Assembly: GCA_015501075.1 (NCBI GenBank)
Contig: JADNYJ010000023.1
Coordinates: 248,001-312,000, forward strand
Source of the DNA: Gymnopilus junonius
Lineage: Eukaryota; Basidiomycota; Agaricomycetes; Agaricales; Galerinaceae
Direction of reading: 5' to 3'
Length of the DNA stretch: 64,000 nt
The notes beneath the pieces are model-generated. The model worked only from the letters and a program-made list of their open reading frames with translations. It did no database searches and was not told where the DNA came from. Shown one piece after another: positions 34,849 through 45,422 of the stretch. Position 1 is the stretch's first letter. Each line of letters starts with the position of its first letter. A program made the position numbers and the translations under genes.

Positions 34849-35290
34849 TTAAGTAACTGTCAGCTCATATAAAGAGATATATAGGACATGGGATTGCAAT
34901 GTCGGGCTTCGACACATTTGAAGAAAAGATGGCGAGCAAGAAAGTGCCCTAGAGACAGTCGAAGCAAGCATTTGGGTAAATGTCGTGTCCAAGGCATACA
35001 TTGTCCAGCCGACATGAATGGTGAAGAAGGCAATGAGAAGGGGTGCGAGTAAAGCTATCAGACCTGCGAAAGCGAATGGTGTGGAGGGTATTGGGAAAGA
35101 GTGTAGTGGTAAAACCAGAACACCCGGAAATGAAGATCCTAAAACCTGGGAATGGGCTTGAAGTGCATTCTTCCTGAGAGAAAGAAAGGGCTCACTTACA
35201 GAGTAGTAAAGCATCCCAAGCAGGGAGGCTGTCTTCATAGAATTCAAGGATAGGAAGGATTGCATTTGTGATACCACAAGCTGGCGCCAT
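34849..35290 (-). CDS. Putative small membrane protein in the island (tentative)
   Basis: Exon 1 (35200-35290) reads MAPACGITNAILPILEFYED...WDALLL and ends at a good donor (CTCT|GTAAGTGAG). The acceptor that keeps the frame open is at 35064-35066 (TTTCGCAG). The next exon reads CLIALLAPLLIAFFTIHVGW, a clear membrane helix, and runs to a stop at 34849. The product is about 102 residues. The intron (35064-35199) contains a copy of the 45-bp island repeat. An acceptor nearer the donor gives an immediate stop. No family is recognised, and the C-terminal half is Ser-rich and unconvincing, so this model is weak. Confidence 0.35.
35093..35139 (-). repeat. Approximately 45-bp dispersed repeat, minus-strand copy
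   Basis: Read on the minus strand it contains GGATCTTCATTTCCGGGTGT followed by TCTGGTTTTACCACTACACT. Two diverged plus-strand copies lie at 42179-42219 and 42254-42301. Confidence 0.75.
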
Positions 35291-35629
35291 GCTTTTGCGA
35301 GTTATTCAGATTTTATAGAGTTTGGGCCAGCCGAACTGTGAAGGTCAAGTGAAGGTGTCTCCCTGAGTGCCTAACCGTCGTATCTTGTGTGATCCATGTG
35401 ACATCATCATTTGTCTTTCCCAAATTACACTCACTCTTCACTGATATGAATAGCATTTCAAATCTTTCTCTCTTAGCTGCTCAGGTTATACCTTGGCAGC
35501 TTTATCACACTTTCACCACAGTTTTGTAATTATCTCAGCACCCGTCGATCGTGCCCCTTTTTGCATCACCTCATACACATTCAAATTGCATTCAAATTTC
35601 AATTAGGTGTTTACCTCTTCAGCCTAGGT
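35291..35629. promoter_or_regulatory. Divergent upstream region between the small minus-strand gene and the plus-strand island gene
   Basis: The right part is pyrimidine-rich (CTTTCTCTCTTAG, CACTTTCACCACAG), as is usual near fungal transcription starts. No coding signal was seen. Confidence 0.35.
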
Positions 35630-38501
35630 ATGATCACAGCTACGTTCGAGCAACCTCCCCAGGATTCCGGTACTTCAACTCCTTTGCCAGAAGACGCAGC
35701 TATTTCTTTTGATTACACTCAGGGATCAGTTTTTCTTCACGAGGGCACGATATACTACTCTCCAAATTGTTGTCAACCTGTTGTCATACCCCCGCGTACA
35801 GTTCTTGTGGGTGACCCATTCAAGTCCGACAGACACATAGACGCGTCAATGTTCAAACAACCAGTCTGGTGGACTGATCTATATGGATGGCTAAGTTTTG
35901 TACCTTTGTCCCCAATCTTCACGTATGCGCCGTTCGCGCCATTCTGTTGGATGCCACGAATCGAACGCGTTCAAATCCAGCGAGGCCAAGAACCAGAAGA
36001 TTGGTTTGAAATGCATGGCACTGACAGCCGTGAATGGCAAGTACATGAGCAGCTCATCGTGGAAGCAGCGCGGTACCTTCAGCAACATTTCGGTGTTTCA
36101 GGCAACCCTCCTGTCGTTCCATTGGTATTCCATTATAATCACTGCTACAAGAGTCATGGTGTGGCGAAGCACATGATCTCGATAGCTCGAGACTGGCTCT
36201 CTATTTGGATGGGCTTTTTGTCCTACATTATATCATATATCAACCTCATTCCTGCTTCCCATCGAAAGTCGTCAGAACATTCGCATCTTCCACCATGGTA
36301 TGGCTATCTCTTGAGCCAATGAAACTATCAGGGCTTCTGGCTCGACGGCCTCCTTTCTTCGACAGTCTGTACTTTTGACCTGAAGACTCCACGTGCTGGG
36401 TCGTGTTTCATTGGACAGAGGTTGACAAGCGATGCCCACCTATTGAATGGTTTTATTCGCACAATGTCCCCTTATTTTTCCTTGGACAAGCGTTGAAGAG
36501 AAGGCAATTTGGTACAATATCTCCCTTTCTTATCTTCAACCTCCTGTTGACCTAGTCCAGCAGGCATTGACTCTGATCTTCGACTCCCCAAGTGCTCCTT
36601 TAGCAGCCCTTATACTCACCAAGTATCTGGCACTTGGAGAGAGCCTTACAAATGAAACTTTGGACTTGCTCCGACTCGAGCATGCCCCATCCTCTGTTGT
36701 GCGGTTTATTGAGAAGCAAACCAATTGTCAACTTTCTACTCTCTTCGAGACCGAGGCTCTAGCATTGCAAGCTCTGCACACTCTTTTGATGGAATGTCGT
36801 GATGCCAATCAAATAGCCGCTGAAAGTGCAGCTGCCTTCCCAACACAAACTATGATTGCACCTCTTCCCAATGAAGATAAGGGAAAGTTGTACAACCATT
36901 TCGATGACTTCTTCATGGCCAGAGAGAAACGGCAGGCAGAGTTGCTCAAGGTTGAGTCTGTAGAGGATCGAGTTTGTCGAGAAAATTGTGAGCGGGACAG
37001 ACCTCTGCACAATGTGTACATCTGGACAAAAATTTGGTCTTCTGGTGGCCGGGATGTTTATAACCGTGTTCGCCTTCGTCCCAGTGCAAAGGAGACAGAG
37101 TGGTCTGAACATGAACTGTATCAGAAGGTATATAATGCCATGACCAATGAGTGGGATTTATGCGAAGACTTTCCCTCCCCCTTCGGGAATGCAGATGAAC
37201 CTGATGCTGACTTGGACGACAATGAAGCACCTGTTGGCCATCCTTCCAATGATGGTGCTGATTCCCACCAGCCTTTGATCAGCACAGCTGAGCTTACAAC
37301 CATTGTGCCAATGTCTTTGAGTGACAAAACTGCTGGAGAACTCTCACCACCTTCATACTCTCATGATATTTTAGAAACTCTGAGGCTGGTATACGGTTAC
37401 ACACCACCCTTGGTGGATGTCGGCAGTTCTGACAAACATGACTGGCATACTCTTCTACATACCCTTGGCTTTGTCAGCAGTCTGGATGAACTTCCCTTGA
37501 TGGATTCAAACAGACATGCCATCACAGTCTTCATGGACCAAATTCTCAATAGCTCTTCCATTCTCTCTGACATCAATGATCTCGACACAAGTAACTACCA
37601 TCCTCTGCACCATCTTTTCAAATTTAATGAAGTTCATCATCTATCAGACAAGCTTTTGGTTTTTTTGTCCCCCGTTCTTCCTCCTGCACCTGGGCATTAG
37701 GGGTTGAATCCCTAGATGTAGCCCTGTATGTCTGCAGGTATATTCTTGAAAACCCAAAAGCACATACCATTGTCACTGTTGCACATCGCCTTCTTCAACG
37801 TGGGATGCGGTTTCATACTGTGTTGTCCCTTCCATGCAGCCCTCAACAAGTAACAATTTCTCAATGCTACAAACCTCTAGCATATAGGTTCACAAATTAT
37901 GAGTTTACATTCCGTGATTTCGAAGCTGTGATGCTTTAGCTGCCAAGCTGTTCTCTCATCTCCACAGGGACGTGCTGCAGTATTGCAAGGTGGAATCATT
38001 GGGCGTATTGCAAGGGAGTATCTCAGCATGGATAGTGCCCTCGAGGGTCCTTCTGTTGAGGTCACTGCTCATCATGCTGGTTTTATTGCTCCATCTGGGG
38101 CACATGGGCTGTCATACTGTGATGATGAATTGACCCAGAATGAGATTGCAATTATATGTGGGACATACACTCTATACACTTGTAAGTATTCCTACAGCTT
38201 GTTGCTTCTGTGTTTTCTGATTATTTAAACAGCAACAAAAGGCCAAGTAGCAGTATGGTCATGGTTTCCACCACCAGATGTCTGGAATCAACATTGTGCT
38301 GGCTTAAGGTGGCCTGAATGGACAGAGCACTGTGAAACATGGTTTATGAAGCTCATGGAAAACATACACTCAGGGAAGTCTAAGCCAATGTCTTCAACTG
38401 AGTGGGGTTCAGCACTTAGAGGTTTTAAATTGGCATGAGCATTAGTCGACAAGAATGCAGCTCGTGCCAGTGCCTTTATCAATGATGTCCTGCCTCTTTG
38501 A
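35630..38501 (+). pseudogene. Decayed gene of a dispersed, transposon-associated agaric family
   Basis: Reads MITATFEQPPQDSGTSTPLP (ATG 35630), then GTIYYSPNCC, WMPRIERVQIQRGQEPEDWF, LVFHYNHCYKSHGVAKHM, GFWLDGLLSSTVCTFDLKTP, EWFYSHNVPLF, WTSVEEKAIW, LLRLEHAPSSVVRFI, FFMAREKRQAELLKVES, PLHNVYIWTKIWSSGGRDVY, AHHAGFIAPSGAHGLSY, ELTQNEIAIICGTYTLYT and VWSWFPPPDVWNQHCAGLRW. I recognise this as a repetitive hypothetical family of agarics with no known function. The frame shifts near 36,440 (DAH to PIEWFYSHN) and again near 36,480 (NVPLFF to PWTSVEE). An in-frame TGA at 36-38 of line 38401 (38436-38438) precedes a further coding-like tail (ALVDKNAARASAFINDVLPL, stop 38499-38501). This copy is therefore probably dead. 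Confidence 0.6.
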
Positions 38502-38860
38502 TACTTTCAAGTCTCCTTGTTGTCTTTTGATTCGGATTTGTTGTAGTGCCTTTTGTATTCATCGTATAATATAAACTGCACAATATACCTTTTTAGTTTC
38601 CTAGGAGCTCTCTAACATCACTCACTGCAATTATGCCCTGCTGCAGCGTGCCTTATAGGGTGCACAATAATCTGAAAAGTCTAAAAAACAAAATAAAAAA
38701 GAATTGTTGTTGATTATTATGTAATTGATGGAAACGGCCCTTTTTGTTTATTCATTCCCCACATTCGGTCACCTCATCATTATTGTCACAATAATTGGTG
38801 AGCTCTTTTATATACTTCAAGTGAGTTGCATCTTTCTTGATAGCATGACACTCACGGCTG
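38502..38860. other. Spacer upstream of the deaminase-like gene
   Basis: About 360 bp, AT-rich (for example AAAAAACAAAATAAAAAAG near 38,680). It presumably holds the promoter of the downstream gene. No other feature was seen. Confidence 0.4.
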
Positions 38861-41342
38861 ATGGCACAAGCAGTTTTCATGGCTGATGTACAGGAAAGCG
38901 TAACCTCAGTATCGAGCAAATCGAACAAGCCTCTTGCTTTCAGGACCATAAGCAACTTCCTCACCTTTATCCAGCAACAGGGTTATACGGATGCCACTTC
39001 CAATAAAAAGGGCAAAGAACTCAAATTGGCTGTTGCATTTTTGATCGTAGCTTCACTGGAAACCGAAGTCGTCGCTGTTGGGACAAAACAGGAGATAGAT
39101 GGTGTTCAGGTCATTGTCTGTTCTGATCTACCTGATCATTTCCACCAAATACTTCAACAGCCTAGCTCATTATTTCAACATTTAATGCTCTTTGTGAGGA
39201 ATCTCCGTAATGACCATCCAGAATATGCAGGAACCTACTATCAAAATGGACCGCCAAAAGTTATTCCCATCATGGTCCCACCTGCACTCAAAAAGGAACT
39301 GGATATGGAGAGTCTCACTGCATACATTGATGAGCTCTGGTGAGTGTCATACATAAGGCTCGGATAACAAATTAACTTCTTATCTACCTCCTACATATAG
39401 TAAAGTCGCACCGAAAAAAGCTAATATCCATTACCCGCTTGCCCAACACATATACGTCATAAAGTCAATACTTGCCATGAAGGCCCTGGCAAAGGAGGGA
39501 ACATACAATCTTCTTTTGCGGTACATCATCGCCACCTCTTTTAGAAAGATCGCAGGTCAGTTTCAGCGTGTGTCAAAACCTTACATGGACTCATTGAGAA
39601 AGGCATCGTCAAATCTGCCGACCGAGAATTCCCCATTTCCAGAGGCGAAAGTTGACGATACTGCAGACAGTGAATTTTTGCGGTTGTGGTCTACCCGGTT
39701 CGTGCAAGACTGGCGCGAAAAGTATCCCATCATAAACGGTTTGGCTGCCCAATTCGTAAAAGACCCCAAAGCCCGGCTTTACAGCAGGGAGTCCTTGATT
39801 GAGTTCCATTCATTGATTCTTGATCTCCTTCAACATTTTAGAGATTCTCTGGCCCAGCTGAACATGCATTCGGGCTCTCAACCTCCAGACATGTGCACGA
39901 AGCATATAGCCAACATTTTTGTGTACGGAGGTCTCCTTATGTCCTTATCTCGAACACGTGCCTTCCGTGACCATCTAGACAACATCAGCGACATCCTTGA
40001 CATTATAGTCCAACCTACAATATTACCATGGGATTTTGATCAGAGTGAAGAGTCACAAAGTGTCGAGGACGAGAATGATCCCAACGATGGTAGTGCCGAG
40101 GTCGCAAATGGCAATCTGCAGCAGGTGCCTTTAGAGGAAGATATTCCTCCAATTCTGACAAAAGCAAAGCCTTACCGGGACTGGCTGAGACTCATTTTGG
40201 CCGAATTTGAAGCAACCGATGTTCTCATTCAGTTTTTTGTGCAGAAACTCGACCAAAATGCCAAGATCAATGTTCGAATTGTGGACCCCCCCACGGTGGA
40301 CAAACAGCAGCTTCCATGGGAGCAACTTTTCGCACCTGATTCATCATACATTCCTTCAGTTACACTCGGTTTCGCTGAAGACAATGCTGATATATTGGCC
40401 TATCTCCAAGATTCTTTGGGTGCCAATCCGGCTGGTGCTTTTGCATGGTTAATGAGTCTTGCCTCAATAGTATTCGATTCTTTGAACCAGAACCTTCTCA
40501 CTGCTAGAGACAAGGTCTCTGGTCAGGTTGATTTACTGAAGGCCCTCCAGAAACATCGAAAGACAGACAGAATGTTCCCAGTCAATTCTTTGAGTCCGAA
40601 ATTGCACGTTTTCCCTGGTTGGCTAGATCTTCTTGAGAACCTCGCTACAGACATTGACGCTCTCAACGAAGTAGAGACGAACAGGAATATAAAAACTTCT
40701 TCTTGGGCAGGTGGTCTTCCAGATGTGTCTATGGCTTTGCAGGATTCCAGAACCATCAACCTGCGAATAAAGAATGCCATCACTGAAATGAAGCAGTATG
40801 CTAATTTCTTCGCAAAGCTCAAGGTGCGACTGGCTGCAGAAAACTTTGGTGGCAGAATACACTGTGAGGCCTGCCTCACCAGCCTCATTGACTATAAGGC
40901 CATCCAGGGCATCATGGGAAACTCTTCATATCAAATAGTACTAGAAGCAACTCGGGTGTGCATTAATTTTCTAACTCATTCTGACAATTTATAACTCCTG
41001 ATATAGGATTGTGGGAGGGTCATTGGAGTGTCAAAACGTTGCTGCCCTGTGTGCCATAAGCTTATCAAGCATTTTGTGGATGTCAGAGGCAATGAATTTG
41101 AAACAAGGGACTCTCACAATACTGTCACATCCTGCGCACTTCCAGATTGGCTTCCAGATAACATCATAGACTTGATGAACACATTTTTTGGTGGATGGCT
41201 GAGGAAGGAAATTATCATGCACATGAAAAGAGGCTCCATGGTGCAGCACTCCAAGTCGTCAGGTTCTTCAGGTGGATCTTCCTATGACGGTTCTAAGCAC
41301 CCAGACAGGGTGGACCTTGAAATCGTTATGAGCCAAACATGA
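38861..41342 (+). CDS. 783-aa protein with a C-terminal OTT_1508-like deaminase-fold zinc site
   Basis: Three exons (38861-39339, 39401-40937, 41007-41342) join cleanly through GT-AG introns into 783 residues with no break. The first 640 residues are mostly helical-looking and match nothing I can name. The C-terminus has the two halves of a deaminase active site: H647-C-E649 (GGRIHCEACLTSLIDY), and 36 residues later C685-P-V-C688 in the block VIGVSKRCCPVCHKLI. That block closely resembles the VSK-x-C-C-x2-C motif of OTT_1508-like deaminases (Pfam OTT_1508_deam), known from fungi. In the deaminase superfamily such residues bind zinc and carry the catalytic Glu. The substrate (free base, nucleoside, RNA or DNA) is unknown. 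It is the best-preserved gene of the island. Catalysis is inferred. Confidence 0.75.
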
Positions 41343-42178
41343 AGACAAGTGTGCTGAAATGAGGACCACTGGTGAGTGTGGCTGGCATGAACGTTTCTTG
41401 AACACTGTTTGCATATATCTTTTCCGCGTTTGTGGCAGCACCAAGTCTTCGATGTCCACCTTCTGTACTCTTATCGCTGATGTCCCCTCGTAAACATTTT
41501 ATCACACAATGAAAGAATGTAACTGCAGTTTAATCATAATCATACATGGACCGACTCTAGCTCTCATTCCCATTGTTTGAAGTGAGAAGTGGAAGTAGTG
41601 GAAGTCACGGCGAGATGAAAGATAAGGAGAATAATTGGGTCGATGTCACATCACATCTGCGCACTTCTCTCTCTCTCTCCACAACCTCTTCACGCGCTTG
41701 CTTTCTTCATTGACATTTACGATTATTTCTACCATTATATTGGGTTTATACAAATCCAAGAATCCCAATAAGCACACGTGGAAGAAAGCTCTGCAAGAGG
41801 CTACAAGTGATAGAGGGATCTGAGCCGGTTTTCGGGGTGAGGAAGTCAGTATTATTGTGGCTTTCTTGAATACCTTGTGTTGCCTACCCATATAGTCTCC
41901 TCAGCCTCTTCCCAGTCCCATTCCCAGTCTTCCCTTCTCCTCTCCGCCCTCCCGCCTCCGTCCTCCCACCTCCGTGCCTCCATTTCTCTTCTTTTGCACT
42001 TTTTCACCTTCTCCAGGTACATAGTCTTGTTTTCTGGCTGTCCTTGTTCTTATTCCCCATTTAGCTCCCTATTTCTCTGTTCTTCAGCTCACTCCCAACA
42101 ATGCCGACCACGACCTCCTCCCAGCTCCTGTCCATGGACTTTGACCACAACAAGTATGCCTCACAGGTTCTATGATTA

Positions 42179-42219
42179 CATTTCCCGGGTGTTCTGGTTT
42201 TACCATTGCACTCCTTCCC
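42179..42219 (+). repeat. Approximately 45-bp dispersed repeat, plus-strand copy 1
   Basis: Contains CCGGGTGTTCTGGTTTTACC then ATTGCACTCCTTCCC. It is closest to the minus-strand copy at 35093-35139 over its middle part. Confidence 0.7.
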
Positions 42220-42253
42220 ATTACATTCTGTGTCACTCAGGTTCGTGGGTTAT

Positions 42254-42301
42254 GGATCTTCATATCCTGGGTGTTCTGGTCATATCACTGCACTATTTCC
42301 C
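42254..42301 (+). repeat. Approximately 45-bp dispersed repeat, plus-strand copy 2
   Basis: Contains GGATCTTCATATCCTGGGTG then TTCTGGTCATATCACTGCAC. It aligns over its full length with the minus-strand copy at 35093-35139. Confidence 0.7.
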
Positions 42302-43901
42302 TTTGTCTTCCACCTGTCATGTCAGCTTTCTTCCACTCTTCGTATGGTTGCGTCCCCTCCGGCGAAGCGAAACCACTCTATAGAAGACCTCTTGCCATCC
42401 TTCTGCATTCAAGCCACAGTCCAATGATGACAAGGCTGGCCTGGCCACTAGGAAAAGAAGGCACATGATGCATGACTAGAACCTATTGCCAATGCAGACT
42501 TTCATTCAACGTTTGCCTTGCTTTCGGACTTCGGCAGCATTTTACAAGCTGCATAATGCTACTTTGAGATAATATGCCCCAATGCATTGGAGACCTTGCA
42601 TCAGGAGCATCAGGGCCCATTCTTCCAAACTCAACTATCTTGCCACACGAAGCAGAGCTTTCTGCTGTAGAGCAGAACATACCTGCTGATGATCCTATGA
42701 AGACGGTTGGCATCGCTGATGTCAACAGTGGAACTAGAACCTTTGTCTCTGCACTGAGAGTCTAAATAAGGCCTCTTTGTTGAGTCTTATTGCCGAACTC
42801 GTCCTCCATTCACCCGGTCATTAGATCTCAAAGTGAAACCTCCCTCTTTACCCTGCCTTCCACCAGTCAAATACTCCTAGTTCAAGAAGAGACTGCCAGG
42901 GTTGCCTGAGACAAGCAGGCCTTCCCATCCTTCGACAGTGCCCAGTCATCAAGACTGCTTCCAAATCTCGCTGAACAGCACATGCACTTCCGCTGATAGC
43001 AAGATTATTCTTGGACTGGTTGGATCTGGCATCCATTCACACATATCTGGTATGGAGTCAGCTTATCATGCGCTGTCCTTCACGGTGTTGATGTCAACCT
43101 CTTTGCTTGCCATTCTTTGTTCTCTCTTCTCTTCTCTCATATCCTGGTGTGAAATATGTATGTACTTGTCTCTGTGTCACTAGACTGACCTCTTTCTTCT
43201 TTCCCATACACATTGATATTACATACCTACTGTAATTCTTTGATGATACCATGTCCTCGCATGCATACACGAGGGCACATTATCCAAGACCATGCCAATT
43301 CCAAAAGCTTGCGTCGAAGATTCTCAGGACCAAATATACCATATTGCATTCAATATACCTGGTGTGAAAGGTACACCATCTTCCAATCCAGAGTTATCTT
43401 ACCTTCAAGGACATTTCGATGCCATCGGGCCATTCAAACTCACCCCTAGTCCCAAACTTTTGGACCCTATATGCATCGCTAGATGTTTGTGATCGGCACG
43501 TTTCAGAATGCACAGCGTCATTGCAGATAAAGTCGTTTTCTGCATGCATGAAAGGACTGATACTTTGGGCGGATACTTCCTCGTCGGCAATGTGGCTCAC
43601 ATACATTCACCCGCTGGTGGCCAAGGACACAAGACACCATAGATCTAGGAGTTGCCCTCGCTGAGCAAATGAGGACTACACCGGGTGACATGTTGGCTCG
43701 AGGATTAACTCTCCAGGAATATGGAAAGTAGGTATAAAAGTGTGTTGAAGGTCGTCAGGCTGTTGAAGAATTTATGGGGGTTATTGTCACTGTAGGCGCA
43801 CTAGGCAGAACTTTTGTGGCCAATGTTTGGCATCATTTGTAAAAGCTTAACAGCTTTGTTCTCTCACCACACCACGCCAACCACAGAACCACCTCACAAC
43901 A

Positions 43902-44221
43902 ATGCAACACCTCTCCAACGATACCCCTCTCACCTTCTACTATATCAAGGAGGCTTTTCAGGGCCCGGATTATGATGAGCAAGGACTTGTGAAGATGTTG
44001 GAACGATTCATCGTGCCTGCCTTGCTCAAGTTAGAGGATGGATTAAGGGCTCAGATGGGAGACAGATTTCGTTGTGTGGACTACAACTACGTCCTCTGGT
44101 AAAAGCATTCTAATTTTTTTTGTCATGTACTGAAGGCGCCGATTACAGTGCTGATCATAGGCATCTGGAGGCCGGAAAAGATCAAACCATTGTGGTTCGG
44201 GCGTATGACCAACACGAGTGA
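43902..44221 (+). CDS. Small island protein of 85 aa, intact, unknown function
   Basis: Exon 1 (43902-44098) starts MQHLSNDTPLTFYYIKEAFQ and continues with DYDEQGLVKMLERFIVPALL. It reaches YNYVLW at a donor (CTCTG|GTAAAAG). Exon 2 (44161-44221) follows an acceptor (GATCATAG) and reads HLEAGKDQTIVVRAYDQHE and stop. The two exons total 258 nt, in frame, with no break. The protein is acidic and helical-looking, with no signal peptide or membrane helix. I do not recognise the family. It lies inside the span bracketed by the 29-bp direct repeats, downstream of the deaminase-like gene and in the same direction. Confidence 0.55.
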
Positions 44222-45422
44222 CATGTCTTCATCTGCATGCTATATACTGAGGTGACTGAAGCATTCGATGACTTGAGATCATTCTTTACAATTGGGCCAG
44301 GTTTCGGGCACTGGAGGAGACAGAACAGGTGTGCTGTCAGAATTTTGTAGGTGTCTGTTCTGGTTTGTGCTGTATCTCAGTTCAGAGAACAAGTGTAGGT
44401 GATGCTGAGTCTTTACTCTCTGGACTGTCAAAGGAGGTCCATGTGTTCATAAACCCCCCTCTTTGCTCAGCCATCTTGAGCGGCCTTTTCTTGAGGCTCT
44501 AGCAACCTGTACTTATCTATACGAGCTACATGATGTAATCACAAATATTTCCTGTGTGCTATATTATAGGTTCCATCCATTTTGCACTGTATATAGAATG
44601 TTATGATAATTGATATGTGTGCTTGCAGTATATGGTCTAGCTAAAATTTTATGACCAAGTTGGAGAATGATCCCCGTGGACAATATAAGTACACACATGA
44701 AAGGCAGCTGAGCCAGTGAGAAAAAAATAAGTCAGAATTGTGCCACTTCTTCTTGTCTAATTCACATTTATTGAAGCATGGTTATATTGTAAAAAAAGAC
44801 ATGCTTATGACATTTGAATTGCCTGGTAATTATATAAATTTACTAGTCAAGGAAAGATTTGTGAAAAGCTGCATCTTATAACTGGACATAGGGTGTTCAT
44901 GTAAACTAAAATTAGCTTGCAGTGTGAGGACTAGCATGGTCATTGTGTGCGATTTGCGTGACAAATCGATGTCATTATATGTCAAGGAATGACCTTTCAA
45001 CGCTATGGATTCCACGATCGAGCATATGCTCGACAGCTGAATGAATATTCAAAATTTCAGCCTCTATGGAGCTGATTCCATGCAATGTCCACGTGGCTCA
45101 AAATATATTTCTCTTGCAATTATTGAACGTGACTGCCAAGTTTCACCCAAATGGCGGTGTAACGCTGCAAGACGACTTGCTGGCGTGACATTTCAGAATT
45201 CCAGAAAGCGCCAGCTTCGAGTTTGTGACCAAATACATTTCGGCCTAAATGAAAGACGTTAATCTCCAGGCTATGAGGGTTCCGAGGAAGAATGGCAAAG
45301 CAATTTTGAAGCGAAGTTCAACGCTTGTCGTGCATGATGCAAGTATGAAGGACACCACTGATTGGCTAATCACTGCGATATTCTTAGCGTGATCGAGTGC
45401 ATGTGGCTGTGCAAGAAAAAGG
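44222..45422. other. Spacer between island and PWP2
   Basis: AT-rich to about 44,990, with the second 29-bp repeat copy near its right part. 45000-45422 is the PWP2 upstream region. No gene was recognised. Confidence 0.45.
44958..44986 (+). repeat. 29-bp direct repeat, copy 2
   Basis: Identical to 34635-34663 over 29 bases and in the same orientation. Flanking bases differ on both sides, so the identity is sharply limited. Confidence 0.9.

Larger units (their letters stand above)
41343..43901. other. 2.6-kb region with a strong pyrimidine tract and decayed coding traces
   Basis: From about 41,660 to 42,080 the plus strand is very rich in C and T (CTCTCTCTCTC near 41,670; long CCTCC runs near 41,930-41,980), like a fungal promoter or 5' leader. 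An ATG at 42101 reads MPTTTSSQLLSMDFDHNK up to a possible donor. The next exon-like stretch (42241-42427) reads FVGYGSSYPGCSG and later PPAKRNHSIEDLLPS. A shift of frame then gives KPQSNDDKAGLATRKRRHMM and stop (about 42,477). No intact gene could be built. An open frame at 42574-42765 (+) is unassigned. Confidence 0.4.

Noticed and set aside
38600..38760. Possible inverse copy of the 29-bp repeat near the middle of the island
   Set aside because: The AT-rich sequence has no match to the repeat in either orientation.
40523..40888. Minus-strand open frame of 121 codons
   Set aside because: Antisense to the deaminase-like gene; no motif.
41877..42383. Plus-strand open frame of 168 codons
   Set aside because: It is produced by the pyrimidine-rich tract (Ser/Leu/Pro/Phe-rich) and runs across likely splice sites; it does not look like a real protein.
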